A DNA stretch of 64,000 nucleotides from Kluyvera cryocrescens NBRC 102467 (GCF_001571285.1 NZ_BCTM01000024.1:16387-80386), one strand, 5' to 3'; shown: positions 1 through 8,975, numbered from the stretch's first letter. Made by a program: numbers and translations. The notes: generated from the letters alone by a model not told the origin.

Positions 1-582
1 CACATCGCCAAAGCGATAACGCTGGCCGCTGTCGTAGTCGATATCCCAGAATGCCTGACGGCGCTCCAGCGCAATGCCTAGCTGGCTCTTTTTAAATTCA
101 CTGTCGAAGTAGCCCTTGCGCAGCGATACGCTGGTCAGCGAGCTTTTGAAATGGTCGTAATCGCTGTGGTTCAGTACGCTGCCAATCTTCGGCCGCGTTT
201 TCAGCAGATCCAGATAATCCCTGTCGTCGCGCGCACCGCCGCGCAAAATCACATCGGTTCCGCCAATCAGCACCGGCTCTCCCGGAGTGACTTTCGCCAG
301 CAGCACCTGACGGCCTTTTGCCGGCGGCGGCTTGAGTTCAAAGTCAATGGTCGGTTCGTAGTAGCCGAGGGCTTTTAACCCTTCGCGAATCGCATCGTCC
401 ACGCGCGCACGAAAGCGGCGGTCCGGCGTGACCTCATCGCTATCGATCGTAGAAAGCTGCGCTCGAACGTTTTTTTGTAGTTCGCCTGAGAGCCCTTCAA
501 CCTGTAGACGGATGCTCGCTGCACTGGCAACACCGCTGGTCAGCAGCAAGCTCACCAAACATAACTGGCGGATTTGTCGCAC
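1..582 (-). CDS. tamA: TamA, outer-membrane translocation and assembly module subunit (5' part only)
   Basis: TamA is a BamA-like (Omp85) outer-membrane protein that works with the inner-membrane TamB in autotransporter assembly and lipid transport. The window holds only the first 194 codons, which run off the left edge. I read a GTG start at 582 with AGGAG five bases upstream. A short signal peptide (hydrophobic [15 protein letters not shown]) is followed by POTRA-type sequence containing conserved stretches such as [20 protein letters not shown] and [14 protein letters not shown]. The gene is divergent from msrA, as in E. coli. No frameshift is visible in the part present. The beta-barrel lies outside the window. 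Confidence 0.93.
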   Translation of the reverse strand, partial: MRQIRQLCLVSLLLTSGVASAASIRLQVEGLSGELQKNVRAQLSTIDSDEVTPDRRFRARVDDAIREGLKALGYYEPTIDFELKPPPAKGRQVLLAKVTPGEPVLIGGTDVILRGGARDDRDYLDLLKTRPKIGSVLNHSDYDHFKSSLTSVSLRKGYFDSEFKKSQLGIALERRQAFWDIDYDSGQRYRFGDV

Positions 583-851
583 ATTTTCTCCTGAATATCC
601 TTGTTTCCACCCCAACGGGAAACGAAAGTCCGCTCCGCGGCCATGACTGCGTTTTGCCCTTTTTGGCGCACTTTTGGCGCCCGGCATTTAACGTCAGTTT
701 AAAAAACCCACTCTTTGTCGGGTTGAAATAAAGACAGAGCCCCAAATTATTCTTATGTTTAAATTTAGACGTATTCGGCGCGTTTATTGTGTTAAAAGAC
801 ACGCCCGGTTACAACCTTAACGGAAATTACTGTTCCCCGGAGGTCTTTCCC

Positions 852-1490
852 ATGAGTCTAGTTGATAAAAAACACCTTGTATCTCAGTCGGATGCATTGA
901 GTGGAAGAAATACGCCGATGCCGGTCGCCACGCTAAATGTTGTGACCGAACACTCAATGACGCACGTCCCTGAAGGCATGGAGGTCGCAATTTTCGCCAT
1001 GGGATGTTTCTGGGGCGTAGAACGTCTCTACTGGCAGTTACCCGGTGTATATAGCACGGCGGCGGGTTATACCGGCGGTTTTACCCCGAATCCAACCTAT
1101 CGCGAAGTCTGTTCCGGTGAAACCGGACACGCCGAAGCGGTACGCGTCGTGTATGACCCGGCGGTAGTGAGCTACGGCGACTTACTGAAAGTTTTCTGGG
1201 AAAATCACGATCCAGCACAGGGGATGCGTCAGGGCAACGACCACGGCACCCAATACCGTTCCGCCATTTACCCCACTACGCCGGAACAAGAGCAGGAAGC
1301 CAACGCCAGCCTGAAACAGTTCCAGCAGGCCATGCGAACTGCCGGCGATGAACGCACGATCACCACCGAAATTGCCGCCGCTAAACCGTTCTATTACGCG
1401 GAAGATGAACACCAGCAGTATCTGCACAAAAACCCGTACGGCTATTGCGGTATCGGCGGGATTGGCGTCTGCTTACCGCCGCAAGCCTGA
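852..1490 (+). CDS. msrA: Peptide methionine-(S)-sulfoxide reductase MsrA
   Basis: MsrA reduces the S-epimer of methionine sulfoxide in proteins and free amino acid, using thioredoxin. The 212-residue protein matches the usual enterobacterial length when the ATG at 852 is used; this ATG has GGAGG eight bases upstream. An in-frame ATG at 789 lacks that support. The catalytic motif GCFWG is at about residues 50-54, and the resolving cysteines lie in the C-terminal [15 protein letters not shown] segment. The gene is divergent from tamA. Its stop codon is one base from the stop of the convergent LacI-type gene, with no terminator hairpin between them. Confidence 0.96.
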   Translation: MSLVDKKHLVSQSDALSGRNTPMPVATLNVVTEHSMTHVPEGMEVAIFAMGCFWGVERLYWQLPGVYSTAAGYTGGFTPNPTYREVCSGETGHAEAVRVVYDPAVVSYGDLLKVFWENHDPAQGMRQGNDHGTQYRSAIYPTTPEQEQEANASLKQFQQAMRTAGDERTITTEIAAAKPFYYAEDEHQQYLHKNPYGYCGIGGIGVCLPPQA

Positions 1491-1491
1491 G

Positions 1492-2547
1492 TCAGCGGGA
1501 AATCACCACGCGTGCAGCATGACGCGTGGCGTGCGTTACCGTGTCGCGCTCAACCACTTTCCCCTGCAGTAGCAGGTTATAGACCGGCGCATGCGGGCGG
1601 TTAAGCCGGGTTTGCAGCAGATGCACGGCTTCCACGCCCAGCGCCCGGCAGGGAATCGTGATCCCGGTGGTGGTGGAGCCAATGCGGGCATCCAGCTCCC
1701 AAACGTCGGTCGTCATCAGCGACATCTCTTCCGGCACCCGCACGCCGAGGCGTTGCAACACGCGCTGAGCCCCCATCGACATCGACAACCCGGCGCAGAA
1801 AATCACCTCTGGCCACTGCTCACGCGGCATAGCCTGTAGCCAATCGCTTATCGCCCTTTCCGCTTCTTCCTCGGAGAAGCCTTCCGTCACCAACAGGTCG
1901 TGCTGCACGTCGAAAGGAATTTGGTACTGACGATACACTTCTTTGATCCCTTCCAGACGCCAGTACATGGTTTCGCGCCGCAGGCTCGTCACGCTGAGAA
2001 TTCGCCGGTGTCCCTGTTCAAACAGATAGTTTGCCGCCCGATAGCCAATGGCCCGATGATCCGGCGAAACGCTGTCGAGCAGCCCTTCTTTGTCCCGCGA
2101 GTTAATCAGCACGCACGGTTTATCGAGCGACTGCGCCAGCTTGTGAACGGTAGGGTCATCAATGCCGATAAGGATAATGGCGTTGATATTTTTATGGCTC
2201 ACCTTGTCGAGAAACGCCTTGATATCCGCGCGCTGCTCGTCCAGGCCGCAGTAGCTTACGTAGACATCGTGCGGCGCTACGGCTTCGGCGATTCCACGCG
2301 TGACTTCTAAGTAATAGGCATCCCCTTGAGCGGTAAAGGTTCGCTGCGGGGCAAACACCGCGATGCCGTTTATCAGCAGGCGGCCGCTGGCCAAATCATC
2401 TAATACTCCCAGCCTACGGGCGCAGCTAACGATCGCTTCGCGCGCCTTTTCGCTGGTGTAGGATTTGCCGCTCAGTACCCGGGAAACGGTGCTCACCGAA
2501 TAGCCGGTTTGAGCGGAAATCTCATCCATTTTTAGCTTGCCGGACAT
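1492..2547 (-). CDS. LacI-family transcriptional regulator
   Basis: This is a 351-residue LacI/GalR-type repressor. The N-terminal helix-turn-helix (MDEISAQTGYSVSTVSRVLS) lies at about residues 6-25. A periplasmic-binding-protein-like effector domain fills the rest, with typical segments (NAIILIGIDDP, CVLINSRD, AANYLFEQGHRRI). I chose the ATG at 2547 because AGAGG lies upstream at good spacing and the HTH then sits at the extreme N-terminus. An upstream in-frame ATG at 2634 would add 29 residues of non-family sequence. It is divergent from the four-oxidoreductase cluster and is the obvious candidate to control it. The inducer is unknown. Two palindromes and a CRP-like site lie in the shared 189-bp intergenic region. 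Confidence 0.9.
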   Translation of the reverse strand: MSGKLKMDEISAQTGYSVSTVSRVLSGKSYTSEKAREAIVSCARRLGVLDDLASGRLLINGIAVFAPQRTFTAQGDAYYLEVTRGIAEAVAPHDVYVSYCGLDEQRADIKAFLDKVSHKNINAIILIGIDDPTVHKLAQSLDKPCVLINSRDKEGLLDSVSPDHRAIGYRAANYLFEQGHRRILSVTSLRRETMYWRLEGIKEVYRQYQIPFDVQHDLLVTEGFSEEEAERAISDWLQAMPREQWPEVIFCAGLSMSMGAQRVLQRLGVRVPEEMSLMTTDVWELDARIGSTTTGITIPCRALGVEAVHLLQTRLNRPHAPVYNLLLQGKVVERDTVTHATRHAARVVISR

Positions 2548-2549
2548 AG

Positions 2550-2565
2550 TGTGACCTCTGTCGCA
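2550..2565. promoter_or_regulatory. Candidate CRP (cAMP receptor protein) site
   Basis: TGTGA-N6-TCGCA matches the CRP consensus TGTGA-N6-TCACA at nine of ten core positions. It sits directly upstream of the LacI-type start codon, overlapping that gene's Shine-Dalgarno region, and about 170 bp from the first oxidoreductase. Catabolite control would suit a sugar-catabolic operon, but function is inferred from the motif alone. Confidence 0.45.
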
Positions 2566-2574
2566 ATCATGTTT

Positions 2575-2588
2575 TGCAAATTTTTGCA
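2575..2588. promoter_or_regulatory. Perfect palindrome, candidate LacI-family operator
   Basis: TGCAAA-TT-TTTGCA is a perfect 14-bp dyad about 28 bp upstream of the regulator's start. Position and symmetry suit an (auto)operator. It lacks the central CG typical of many LacI-family sites, so assignment is tentative. Confidence 0.4.
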
Positions 2589-2661
2589 GTAACAGTTCGC
2601 TGATTTTAAAACCTATTTTCAGTTTCCCGCCCATATTCCTTTTCTGCCTGCGAGCATTCTC

Positions 2662-2676
2662 ACAAATTCCGTTTGT
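2662..2676. promoter_or_regulatory. Inverted repeat upstream of the oxidoreductase operon
   Basis: ACAAA-N5-TTTGT (5-5-5) lies 60 bp upstream of the first oxidoreductase start, near where a promoter would be expected. It could be a second operator. The evidence is symmetry and position only. Confidence 0.3.
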
Positions 2677-2736
2677 CCGGCCTGAGCGCCCTGCCTATTT
2701 TCAGGTATCAGTCATTCCTATCACGTAAGGTGCAAC

Positions 2737-3891
2737 ATGGATAAGGTGCGTTTTGGCATTATTGGCGTGGGTAATATCGGGACCGTTCACGCCCGTTACC
2801 TGCTGGCAGATACGGTAAAAGAGGCCTGCCTGACGGCAGTGTGCGACAACAACTTAGGCAAACACCCGGCCATTCGCCAACTGGTGGGCGAGAAGGTGGC
2901 GATATTCAGCGACGCGGAAGAGATGGTGAAAAGCGGGCTGATTGATGCCGTGATTGTCGCTACGCCACACTACGACCATCCAGGCCTGTCGATGATGGCA
3001 ATGCGCAACGGTATCCATACGCTGTGCGAGAAACCAGCGGGCGTTTACACCGCTCAGGTGCGGGAGATGAACGAATTTGCCCACGGCTGCAGCGTGGTAT
3101 TCGGCATGATGTTCAATCAGCGCCCAAACCCGCTGTATCAGAAAGTGAAAGATCTTATCGATAGCGGTGAGCTGGGTGAACTGCGCCGCTCCAACTGGAT
3201 TATCACCAACTGGTATCGCTCGCAGAGCTACTACAACTCCGGCGGCTGGCGCGCCACGTGGAAAGGTGAAGGCGGCGGCGTGCTGCTCAATCAGGATCCG
3301 CATCAGCTCGATCTGTGGCAATGGCTGGTCGGCATGCCGGTGCGCATGCGCGCGTTCTGCCAGTTCGGTAAACACCGTCAGATTGAGGTGGAAAATGAGG
3401 TCACGGCCTATGCCGAATATGCTAACGGTGCCACCGGCGTGTTTATCACCACCACCGCCGAAGCGCCCGGTACCAATCGCCTGGAGATCGCCGGCGATCG
3501 CGGCAAAGTGGTCGTCGAAGACGGCAAGCTGCGCTTCTGGCGCCTGCGAGAGTCAGAAACCGAGTTTAATGCCCGCTGGGAAAACGGCTTTGGTGAACCG
3601 GAGTGCTGGGAAGTCACTATTCCCGTCGCCCCCGAGTGCAGCGATCACCACGTCATCACCGCCAACTTTGCCGCCGCCGTTTTGCACGGTACGCCGCTGC
3701 TGGCCCCCGGCTGCGACGGCATTCATGGCCTGACGCTCTCCAACGCCATGCACTTATCCACCTGGACCGACGACTGGGTCGACCTGCCGTTCGACGAAGC
3801 GCTGTTTAAAAAGCTGCTTGATGAACGCATTGCTAGCTCCATCGACAAGCAAGTTGAAAGCAAAACGCTGGATGCCTCCGGCACCTGGTAA
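2737..3891 (+). CDS. Gfo/Idh/MocA-family NAD(P)-dependent oxidoreductase (1 of 4)
   Basis: A 384-residue predicted sugar or polyol dehydrogenase. The N-terminal Rossmann motif is GVGNIG (residues 10-15). The family lysine motif appears as CEKPAG at about residue 97, and the catalytic-histidine motif as GGGVLLNQDPHQLDLW at about residues 184-199. The C-terminal half is the usual alpha/beta substrate-binding and oligomerisation domain. The start is supported by AAGG upstream. The next gene follows after 19 bp. The protein keeps both the Lys and His expected of an active enzyme. The family acts on many hydroxylated substrates (inositols, glucosides, 1,5-anhydrosugars, amino sugars), so the substrate cannot be read from sequence. 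Confidence 0.88.
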   Translation: MDKVRFGIIGVGNIGTVHARYLLADTVKEACLTAVCDNNLGKHPAIRQLVGEKVAIFSDAEEMVKSGLIDAVIVATPHYDHPGLSMMAMRNGIHTLCEKPAGVYTAQVREMNEFAHGCSVVFGMMFNQRPNPLYQKVKDLIDSGELGELRRSNWIITNWYRSQSYYNSGGWRATWKGEGGGVLLNQDPHQLDLWQWLVGMPVRMRAFCQFGKHRQIEVENEVTAYAEYANGATGVFITTTAEAPGTNRLEIAGDRGKVVVEDGKLRFWRLRESETEFNARWENGFGEPECWEVTIPVAPECSDHHVITANFAAAVLHGTPLLAPGCDGIHGLTLSNAMHLSTWTDDWVDLPFDEALFKKLLDERIASSIDKQVESKTLDASGTW

Positions 3892-3910
3892 TCCGCAGCA
3901 GGAGATAATG

Positions 3911-5089
3911 ATGTTACGTATTGCGATTGTGGGAACAGGGAACATTTCTCATAACCATATTCAGGGATATCAGGAATTTGCCGATCGCTGCCAAATTGTG
4001 GCACTGGTCGATATCTATCCGGAAAAAGCACAGGAAAAGAAAGCACGTTATGGCCTGGACCACGCTACCGTCTTTAGCAGCCATCAGGCAATGCTCGAGT
4101 CCGGGATTGAAGTCGATATCGTCGATGTCTGCACGCCGCCGTATGTACACGCTGAAATCAGCATTGACGCGCTGAACGCCGGCAAGCACGTGCTGTGCGA
4201 AAAACCGATGGCCGCTTCGCTGGAAGAGTGTGATGCGATGATCGCAGCCCAACGGGCCAGCGGCAAAATCCTGTCGATCATCGCCCAGAACCGTTTTACC
4301 GATGCCTTCTGGCGGCTCAAACAGGTTGTTGATTCCGGTGAGCTGGGCAAAGTGTGCCACGCCCAGGTTGACTCATTCTGGTGGCGCGGCCATTGCTACT
4401 ACGATCTGTGGTGGCGCGGTACCTGGGAAAAAGAGGGCGGCGGCTGTACCCTCAATCATGCGGTACACCACATTGATGCCATCCAGTGGATGCTCGGCTT
4501 CCCAACGGAAGTGGTCGCCATGATGACCAACGTTGCCCACGATAACGCCGAGGTTGAAGATCTCTCTGCCGCTATTTTTCGCTACAGCAGCGGCGCGCTG
4601 ACCCAGCTCACCGCATCGGTGGTGCATCACGGTGAAGATCAGAAAATTGTCATCCAGGGCGATAAAGCGCGCATCTCAGCGCCGTGGGATGTCTGGGCGA
4701 GCGTTTCCGCCGACAACGGCTTTCCGCAGGAACAGCACGACAGCGAGCGCGAGGCGCGGTTGGATGCCCTGTTCCGCAATACGCCAAAACTGAAATACAC
4801 CCTCCACACTGGGCAAATTAACGATCTGCTGAATGCGGTTGAGCAGCGCGGTGAGCCGCTGATCGACGGCGTACAGGGCAAACGCTCGCTGGAGCTGATT
4901 ACCGCCATTTATCAATCATCAATTACCGGACGGGTGGTCTCCCTGCCCGTCAATCCACAAGAGCCCTGGTATAAGACCGGCGGCCTGGTTTCCCTCGCCC
5001 CCCATTTCTACGAAAAGGGTGCATCGGTGGAAAACTTCAGTGAAGTAGGCGCAATCCCATTGGGTAAAGATTTGGACAAAGGAGCATAA
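3911..5089 (+). CDS. Gfo/Idh/MocA-family oxidoreductase (2 of 4)
   Basis: A 392-residue oxidoreductase. The Rossmann motif is GTGNIS at about residue 8. LCEKPMA occurs near residue 97, and GGGCTLNHAVHHIDAIQW carries the predicted catalytic histidine. Two ATGs are adjacent at 3908 and 3911; the second is better spaced from GGAG. An in-frame ATG at 3818 would overlap gene 1 and adds unrelated residues. The C-terminal tail (about residues 350-392) is longer than in the sister genes. The stop is two bases before the start of the third oxidoreductase, which implies translational coupling. The substrate is unknown. Confidence 0.88.
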   Translation: MLRIAIVGTGNISHNHIQGYQEFADRCQIVALVDIYPEKAQEKKARYGLDHATVFSSHQAMLESGIEVDIVDVCTPPYVHAEISIDALNAGKHVLCEKPMAASLEECDAMIAAQRASGKILSIIAQNRFTDAFWRLKQVVDSGELGKVCHAQVDSFWWRGHCYYDLWWRGTWEKEGGGCTLNHAVHHIDAIQWMLGFPTEVVAMMTNVAHDNAEVEDLSAAIFRYSSGALTQLTASVVHHGEDQKIVIQGDKARISAPWDVWASVSADNGFPQEQHDSEREARLDALFRNTPKLKYTLHTGQINDLLNAVEQRGEPLIDGVQGKRSLELITAIYQSSITGRVVSLPVNPQEPWYKTGGLVSLAPHFYEKGASVENFSEVGAIPLGKDLDKGA

Positions 5090-5091
5090 AC

Positions 5092-6159
5092 ATGAGCATC
5101 AAAGACGGTATGAACTACGCCCCGGTGGGCAAACCCCAGCCGGTTGTTGCTGCGGGTGAGTTTGTCATTGCCGCCGCCGCGCTGGATCACGGCCATATCT
5201 ACGGAATGTGTAACGGCCTGATTGAAGCGGGTGCCACGCTGAAATGGGTCTATGACCCCGATCCCGCCAAGGTCGATAAATTTGTCCAGCAGTACCCACA
5301 GGCGCAAATTGCCCCTACCCTCGACGCTATCCTCAACGATAACACTGTGCAGTTGGTCGCCGGTGCTGCCATCCCCTCCGAACGCTGTGCGTTAGGGCTG
5401 AAAGTCATGGACGCAGGTAAAGACTACTTTACCGATAAAGCCCCGTTAACCACGCTGGCACAACTGGAGGCCGCCAAACGCAAAGTCGCGCAAACCGGGC
5501 GCAAATACGCGGTCTACTACAGCGAACGTCTGCACGTTGAAAGCGCCGTCTTTGCCGGACAACTGGTACAGCAAGGTGCGATTGGCCGCGTCATGCAAAC
5601 GCTGGGAGTCGGCCCCCACCGCGAAGGCACAGGCCGCCCGGACTGGTTCTACGAGAAAGAATTTTTTGGCGGCATCCTCTGCGATATCGGCAGCCACCAG
5701 ATTGAACAGTTCCTGTTTTATACCGGCAACAGCGACGCCCACATTGTGGCAAGCCAAGTGCGCAACGTGAATCACCCGCAGTATCCGCAGTTTGAAGATT
5801 TTGGCGATGCGATGCTGGCCGGTGACAACGGCGCGACCGGTTACTTCCGCTGCGACTGGTTTACCCCTGATGGCCTCTCTAGCTGGGGCGATGGTCGACT
5901 GACGCTGCTTGGCACCGACGGCTATATCGAAATTCGCAAATACGTCGATATCACTCGCGGTGAGCAGGACGTGGTCTATCTGGTCAACAAAGAGGGTGAG
6001 TTCCGCTATCCGGTCGCCGGTCAGGTTGGTTTCCCGTACTTCGGCCAACTGATTCTCGACTGTCTGAACCGGACGGAAAACGCGATGACCCAGGAACACA
6101 CCTTTAAAGCGGCCGAATTGTGCGTGAAAGCGCAGATGCAGGCGAACGCCGTGGCGTAA
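5092..6159 (+). CDS. Divergent Gfo/Idh/MocA-family oxidoreductase (3 of 4)
   Basis: A 355-residue member of the same superfamily but of a different branch. Instead of GxGxxG, the first beta strand reads AAAALDHGHIYGM, a pattern I associate with a Gfo/Idh subgroup. The EKP motif is replaced by TDKAP, which keeps the lysine. FGGILCDIGSHQIEQF supplies Asp and His. GGAG lies seven bases upstream of the ATG at 5092. It could use its cofactor differently from its three neighbours, or accept a different oxidation state of the same substrate; that is inference. It sits tightly inside the operon. Confidence 0.82.
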   Translation: MSIKDGMNYAPVGKPQPVVAAGEFVIAAAALDHGHIYGMCNGLIEAGATLKWVYDPDPAKVDKFVQQYPQAQIAPTLDAILNDNTVQLVAGAAIPSERCALGLKVMDAGKDYFTDKAPLTTLAQLEAAKRKVAQTGRKYAVYYSERLHVESAVFAGQLVQQGAIGRVMQTLGVGPHREGTGRPDWFYEKEFFGGILCDIGSHQIEQFLFYTGNSDAHIVASQVRNVNHPQYPQFEDFGDAMLAGDNGATGYFRCDWFTPDGLSSWGDGRLTLLGTDGYIEIRKYVDITRGEQDVVYLVNKEGEFRYPVAGQVGFPYFGQLILDCLNRTENAMTQEHTFKAAELCVKAQMQANAVA

Positions 6160-6171
6160 CGGGAGGCGGAG

Positions 6172-7194
6172 ATGAAAACACGTCAAGCGGCTATTATCGG
6201 CGCGGGAGCCATCCACACCTGTCACGTGGAGGCGCTAAGCCATGTTCCTGATGTGGCGCTACGCGCGCTTGTCGATATCGACAGCGACAAAGGAAGCCGT
6301 CTGGCTGCGGGCTACGGCTGCCAGTTTTACCAGGACTACCGCGAGATGCTGCTGGACGATGCCGTTGACGTGGTGCACATCTGCACGCCGCACCATCAGC
6401 ATAAACCGATGATCCTTGCCGCGCTGGCGGCAGGGAAACAGGTATTCTGCGAGAAGCCCATGGTGATGAACCCCCTGGACGTGGCGGAAATCAAGTCCGC
6501 CGCCGCTATCGCCCAGCGTCACGTCGGCGTCTGTTATCAAAACCGTCTCAACCCCACCAGTTTGGCCATCGCCCGCTGCATTGAGGAAAACGCGCTTGGC
6601 CCGATGCGCGCAATTAAAGCGGTGCTGACCTGGTCACGATCGGGTGGCTACTATGCTGCCAGCCCCTGGCGCGGCCGTTTCGCCACCGAAGGTGGCAGCC
6701 TGCTGATAAACCAGGCCATTCATACGCTGGATTTAATGCAATGGTTTGGCCAGGGCGTAAGCCGCCTGAAAGGGGTGGTCGACAGCACGCTGCTGGCCGA
6801 TGAAATTGATACCGAAGATAGCGCGATGGCGACCATGTGTTTCAACAACGGCGCCCGCGGGCTGTTCTACGCCAGCAACTGTCATGCCAGCGACTCGCCG
6901 CTGCTGCTCGAACTGGAGTTCGAACGCGGCCTGCTGCGGCTGACGGACAACGAGCTGTGGCAACTCTGCGGCGATGATCGCGTGAAGCTTGCCAGTGATG
7001 CATCGCCGGACGGCGTCGGCAAAAGCTATTGGGGGATTGGCCACCAGCAGGCCATACGGCAGTTTTATCGAGCGCTGGACAATCACCCTGAGGGGCATTA
7101 TTGCGGCATCACGGAAGCCGCAAAATCATTGCAAATGGTTAATGCTATTTACCAATCGTCACTATTGAGGAAATGGGTGCATATAACAGAGTGA
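6172..7194 (+). CDS. Gfo/Idh/MocA-family oxidoreductase (4 of 4)
   Basis: A 340-residue oxidoreductase with N-terminal [20 protein letters not shown] near residue 98 and a [18 protein letters not shown] histidine motif. It starts 12 bp after gene 3 with GGGAGG upstream (GGAGGCGGAGATG). It is the shortest of the four. Both the lysine and histidine expected for catalysis are present. As the last enzyme before the permease gene it may act on the first or last intermediate of the pathway, but gene order does not prove this. Confidence 0.87.
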   Translation: MKTRQAAIIGAGAIHTCHVEALSHVPDVALRALVDIDSDKGSRLAAGYGCQFYQDYREMLLDDAVDVVHICTPHHQHKPMILAALAAGKQVFCEKPMVMNPLDVAEIKSAAAIAQRHVGVCYQNRLNPTSLAIARCIEENALGPMRAIKAVLTWSRSGGYYAASPWRGRFATEGGSLLINQAIHTLDLMQWFGQGVSRLKGVVDSTLLADEIDTEDSAMATMCFNNGARGLFYASNCHASDSPLLLELEFERGLLRLTDNELWQLCGDDRVKLASDASPDGVGKSYWGIGHQQAIRQFYRALDNHPEGHYCGITEAAKSLQMVNAIYQSSLLRKWVHITE

Positions 7195-7284
7195 TGGTCA
7201 TCCAGTTTTTCCTGCTGTCAATAATATAAGGTGCAGGGGCAACTCTGCACTGATAAACCCTACCAGTACAGGAATAATAATATC

Positions 7285-8829
7285 ATGGTAAAACCAACCG
7301 AACGCCGTGTGGGCTATGGCATTGCTATAGGCTACGGCGTAACAGATCTTTTTGGCGGCGGCGCATTTGCCGTTATAGGAACATGGCTGTTATTTTTTTA
7401 TACCACCTATTGCGGATTAACCGTATTAGAGGCCGGTTCAATATTCGCGATTGCTCGTATTATCGATGCCATTTTAAGTCCGGTGATGGGCTACATCACT
7501 GATAACTTTGCTCACACCTGGCTTGGCCGTCGATTCGGCCGACGCCGTTTCTTTTTGTTAATTAGCTCCCCGTTAATGTTTCTCTATGCCTTGGTTTGGG
7601 TCACCGACATGAACTACTGGTACTATCTTGGGACCTATCTCTCTATCGAGCTGCTGTCCGCGATGGTGCTGGTGCCATGGGAGACGCTAGCCGCGGAGAT
7701 GACCAACCGCTTCAGCGAGCGTACGCGCCTGTCCGGCGTGCGTATGATGTGCTCGGCGCTGGGCGGCTTTTTGGCGGTCTCGGTTCCCGGTATTATTATG
7801 CAGTACACCGGTCAGGATAACGCCTTCACTTACACCTTAACCGGGATTGTTTTTGCCGTAATTTACTGTGTTGCCGTATTTACCACCTGGGCCTGCACCT
7901 GGGAGGCCAAAGACGTGCGTGAAGAGTATGAATTCCAGCCCGATAATCAACGAAGCAGTGGGCTATTTAATCATTTAAAATATCTGGTTATCGATCTTAT
8001 TTCGTCTTTCCGCATAAGAATATTTCGCCAGCATATTCTGATTTATATCTGTTCATTTACCGCCATGGATGTATTTGGTTCGGTATTTACCTACTACGTG
8101 GTGTACGCCTTACATCATGATGCTGGAATGGTTTCCGGGTTATTAAGTATTGCCGCCTTTGTTTCAATCCCCGGTACCTTTGGATTCATGATGTTGATGA
8201 ATAAGTTTAACCTGACGCCTTCCGGCGCACTGAGGCTCTCTTACGGCAGCATTATGCTGGTACTGGCCTTCCTGTTTATCACCTATATCGGCCATCTACA
8301 GGTACCTGCACTGTTGTTCTCCGCGGTATTTGTTTTACTGGGGCTGGCAAAAGCTGGGCTGTATTACATTCCGTGGAACATCTATAGCTTTATTCCCGAC
8401 GTGGATGAAATCGTCACCCGTCAGCGCCGTGAAGGAATTTTCGCTGGCGTAATGGTGTTGACGCGTAAAAGTACCGTAGCGCTGGCGATTATGCTGATTG
8501 GGATCGTGCTGGAAGAGAGCGGCTTTGTGAAAGGCGGCGGTTCACAACCCGCAAGCGCACTGCATGCCATTATCGGCCTGATGGTATTCGCCACCGCCGG
8601 GCTACTGGCCATCAGCTTCTACATCACCTACCGTTTCAAGCTCACGCAGAAAACGCACAGTATTTTGATCAAAGAAGTGGCCCGTCGTAAGCTCGGTGGC
8701 AGCGCACAGGACTGCGATCAGGAAACTCGCGACGTTATTCTCGCGCTGACTGGCTACCCCTACGACAAAGTGTGGGATGCCGTATCGGATAACCATGTAA
8801 AAAACAGGGCTGTTCCGACAAACGGTTAA
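7285..8829 (+). CDS. GPH-family (MFS) glycoside/sugar:cation symporter
   Basis: A 514-residue inner-membrane transporter of the glycoside-pentoside-hexuronide family. About twelve membrane segments are visible, starting with GYGVTDLFGGGAFAVIGTWL. An early GYITDNFAHTWLGRRFGRRR matches the family's D-x-(5-7)-R-G-RRR-type cytoplasmic loop. A hydrophilic tail of about 60 residues follows the last helix. I prefer the ATG at 7285. A GTG at 7231 in frame with TAAGG before it is possible and would add 18 residues. The gene follows the fourth oxidoreductase by 90 bp and ends at a hairpin terminator. It probably imports the substrate of the four enzymes; the sugar is unknown. Confidence 0.88.
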   Translation: MVKPTERRVGYGIAIGYGVTDLFGGGAFAVIGTWLLFFYTTYCGLTVLEAGSIFAIARIIDAILSPVMGYITDNFAHTWLGRRFGRRRFFLLISSPLMFLYALVWVTDMNYWYYLGTYLSIELLSAMVLVPWETLAAEMTNRFSERTRLSGVRMMCSALGGFLAVSVPGIIMQYTGQDNAFTYTLTGIVFAVIYCVAVFTTWACTWEAKDVREEYEFQPDNQRSSGLFNHLKYLVIDLISSFRIRIFRQHILIYICSFTAMDVFGSVFTYYVVYALHHDAGMVSGLLSIAAFVSIPGTFGFMMLMNKFNLTPSGALRLSYGSIMLVLAFLFITYIGHLQVPALLFSAVFVLLGLAKAGLYYIPWNIYSFIPDVDEIVTRQRREGIFAGVMVLTRKSTVALAIMLIGIVLEESGFVKGGGSQPASALHAIIGLMVFATAGLLAISFYITYRFKLTQKTHSILIKEVARRKLGGSAQDCDQETRDVILALTGYPYDKVWDAVSDNHVKNRAVPTNG

Positions 8830-8878
8830 CCCTCTGGCAGCTTTACAGTCCCTTACGCTATACTAGCTTCTGAAAATG

Positions 8879-8905
8879 CCGGCCCCTCCCCTTCGGGCCG
8901 GTTTT
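8879..8905 (+). terminator. Rho-independent terminator (transporter operon, or within the ytfL leader)
   Basis: A 7-bp perfect stem CCGGCCC/GGGCCGG with a 9-nt loop, followed by TTTT. It lies 50 bp after the symporter stop. A TATACT element lies just upstream at 8859-8864, so the hairpin could instead sit in the leader of ytfL. Confidence 0.7.
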
Positions 8906-8975
8906 CAATGTGTATTTCACGCGGATTTATCCACTTCTCCCTTTCGAGGATCTGGCCTAACGGGCCGGATAAGAT

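Noticed and set aside
1492..8829. The sugar islet considered as a transposon or phage-borne insertion.
   Set aside because: No transposase, integrase, terminal repeats or target duplications are visible at its edges; ordinary gene gain or loss is enough.
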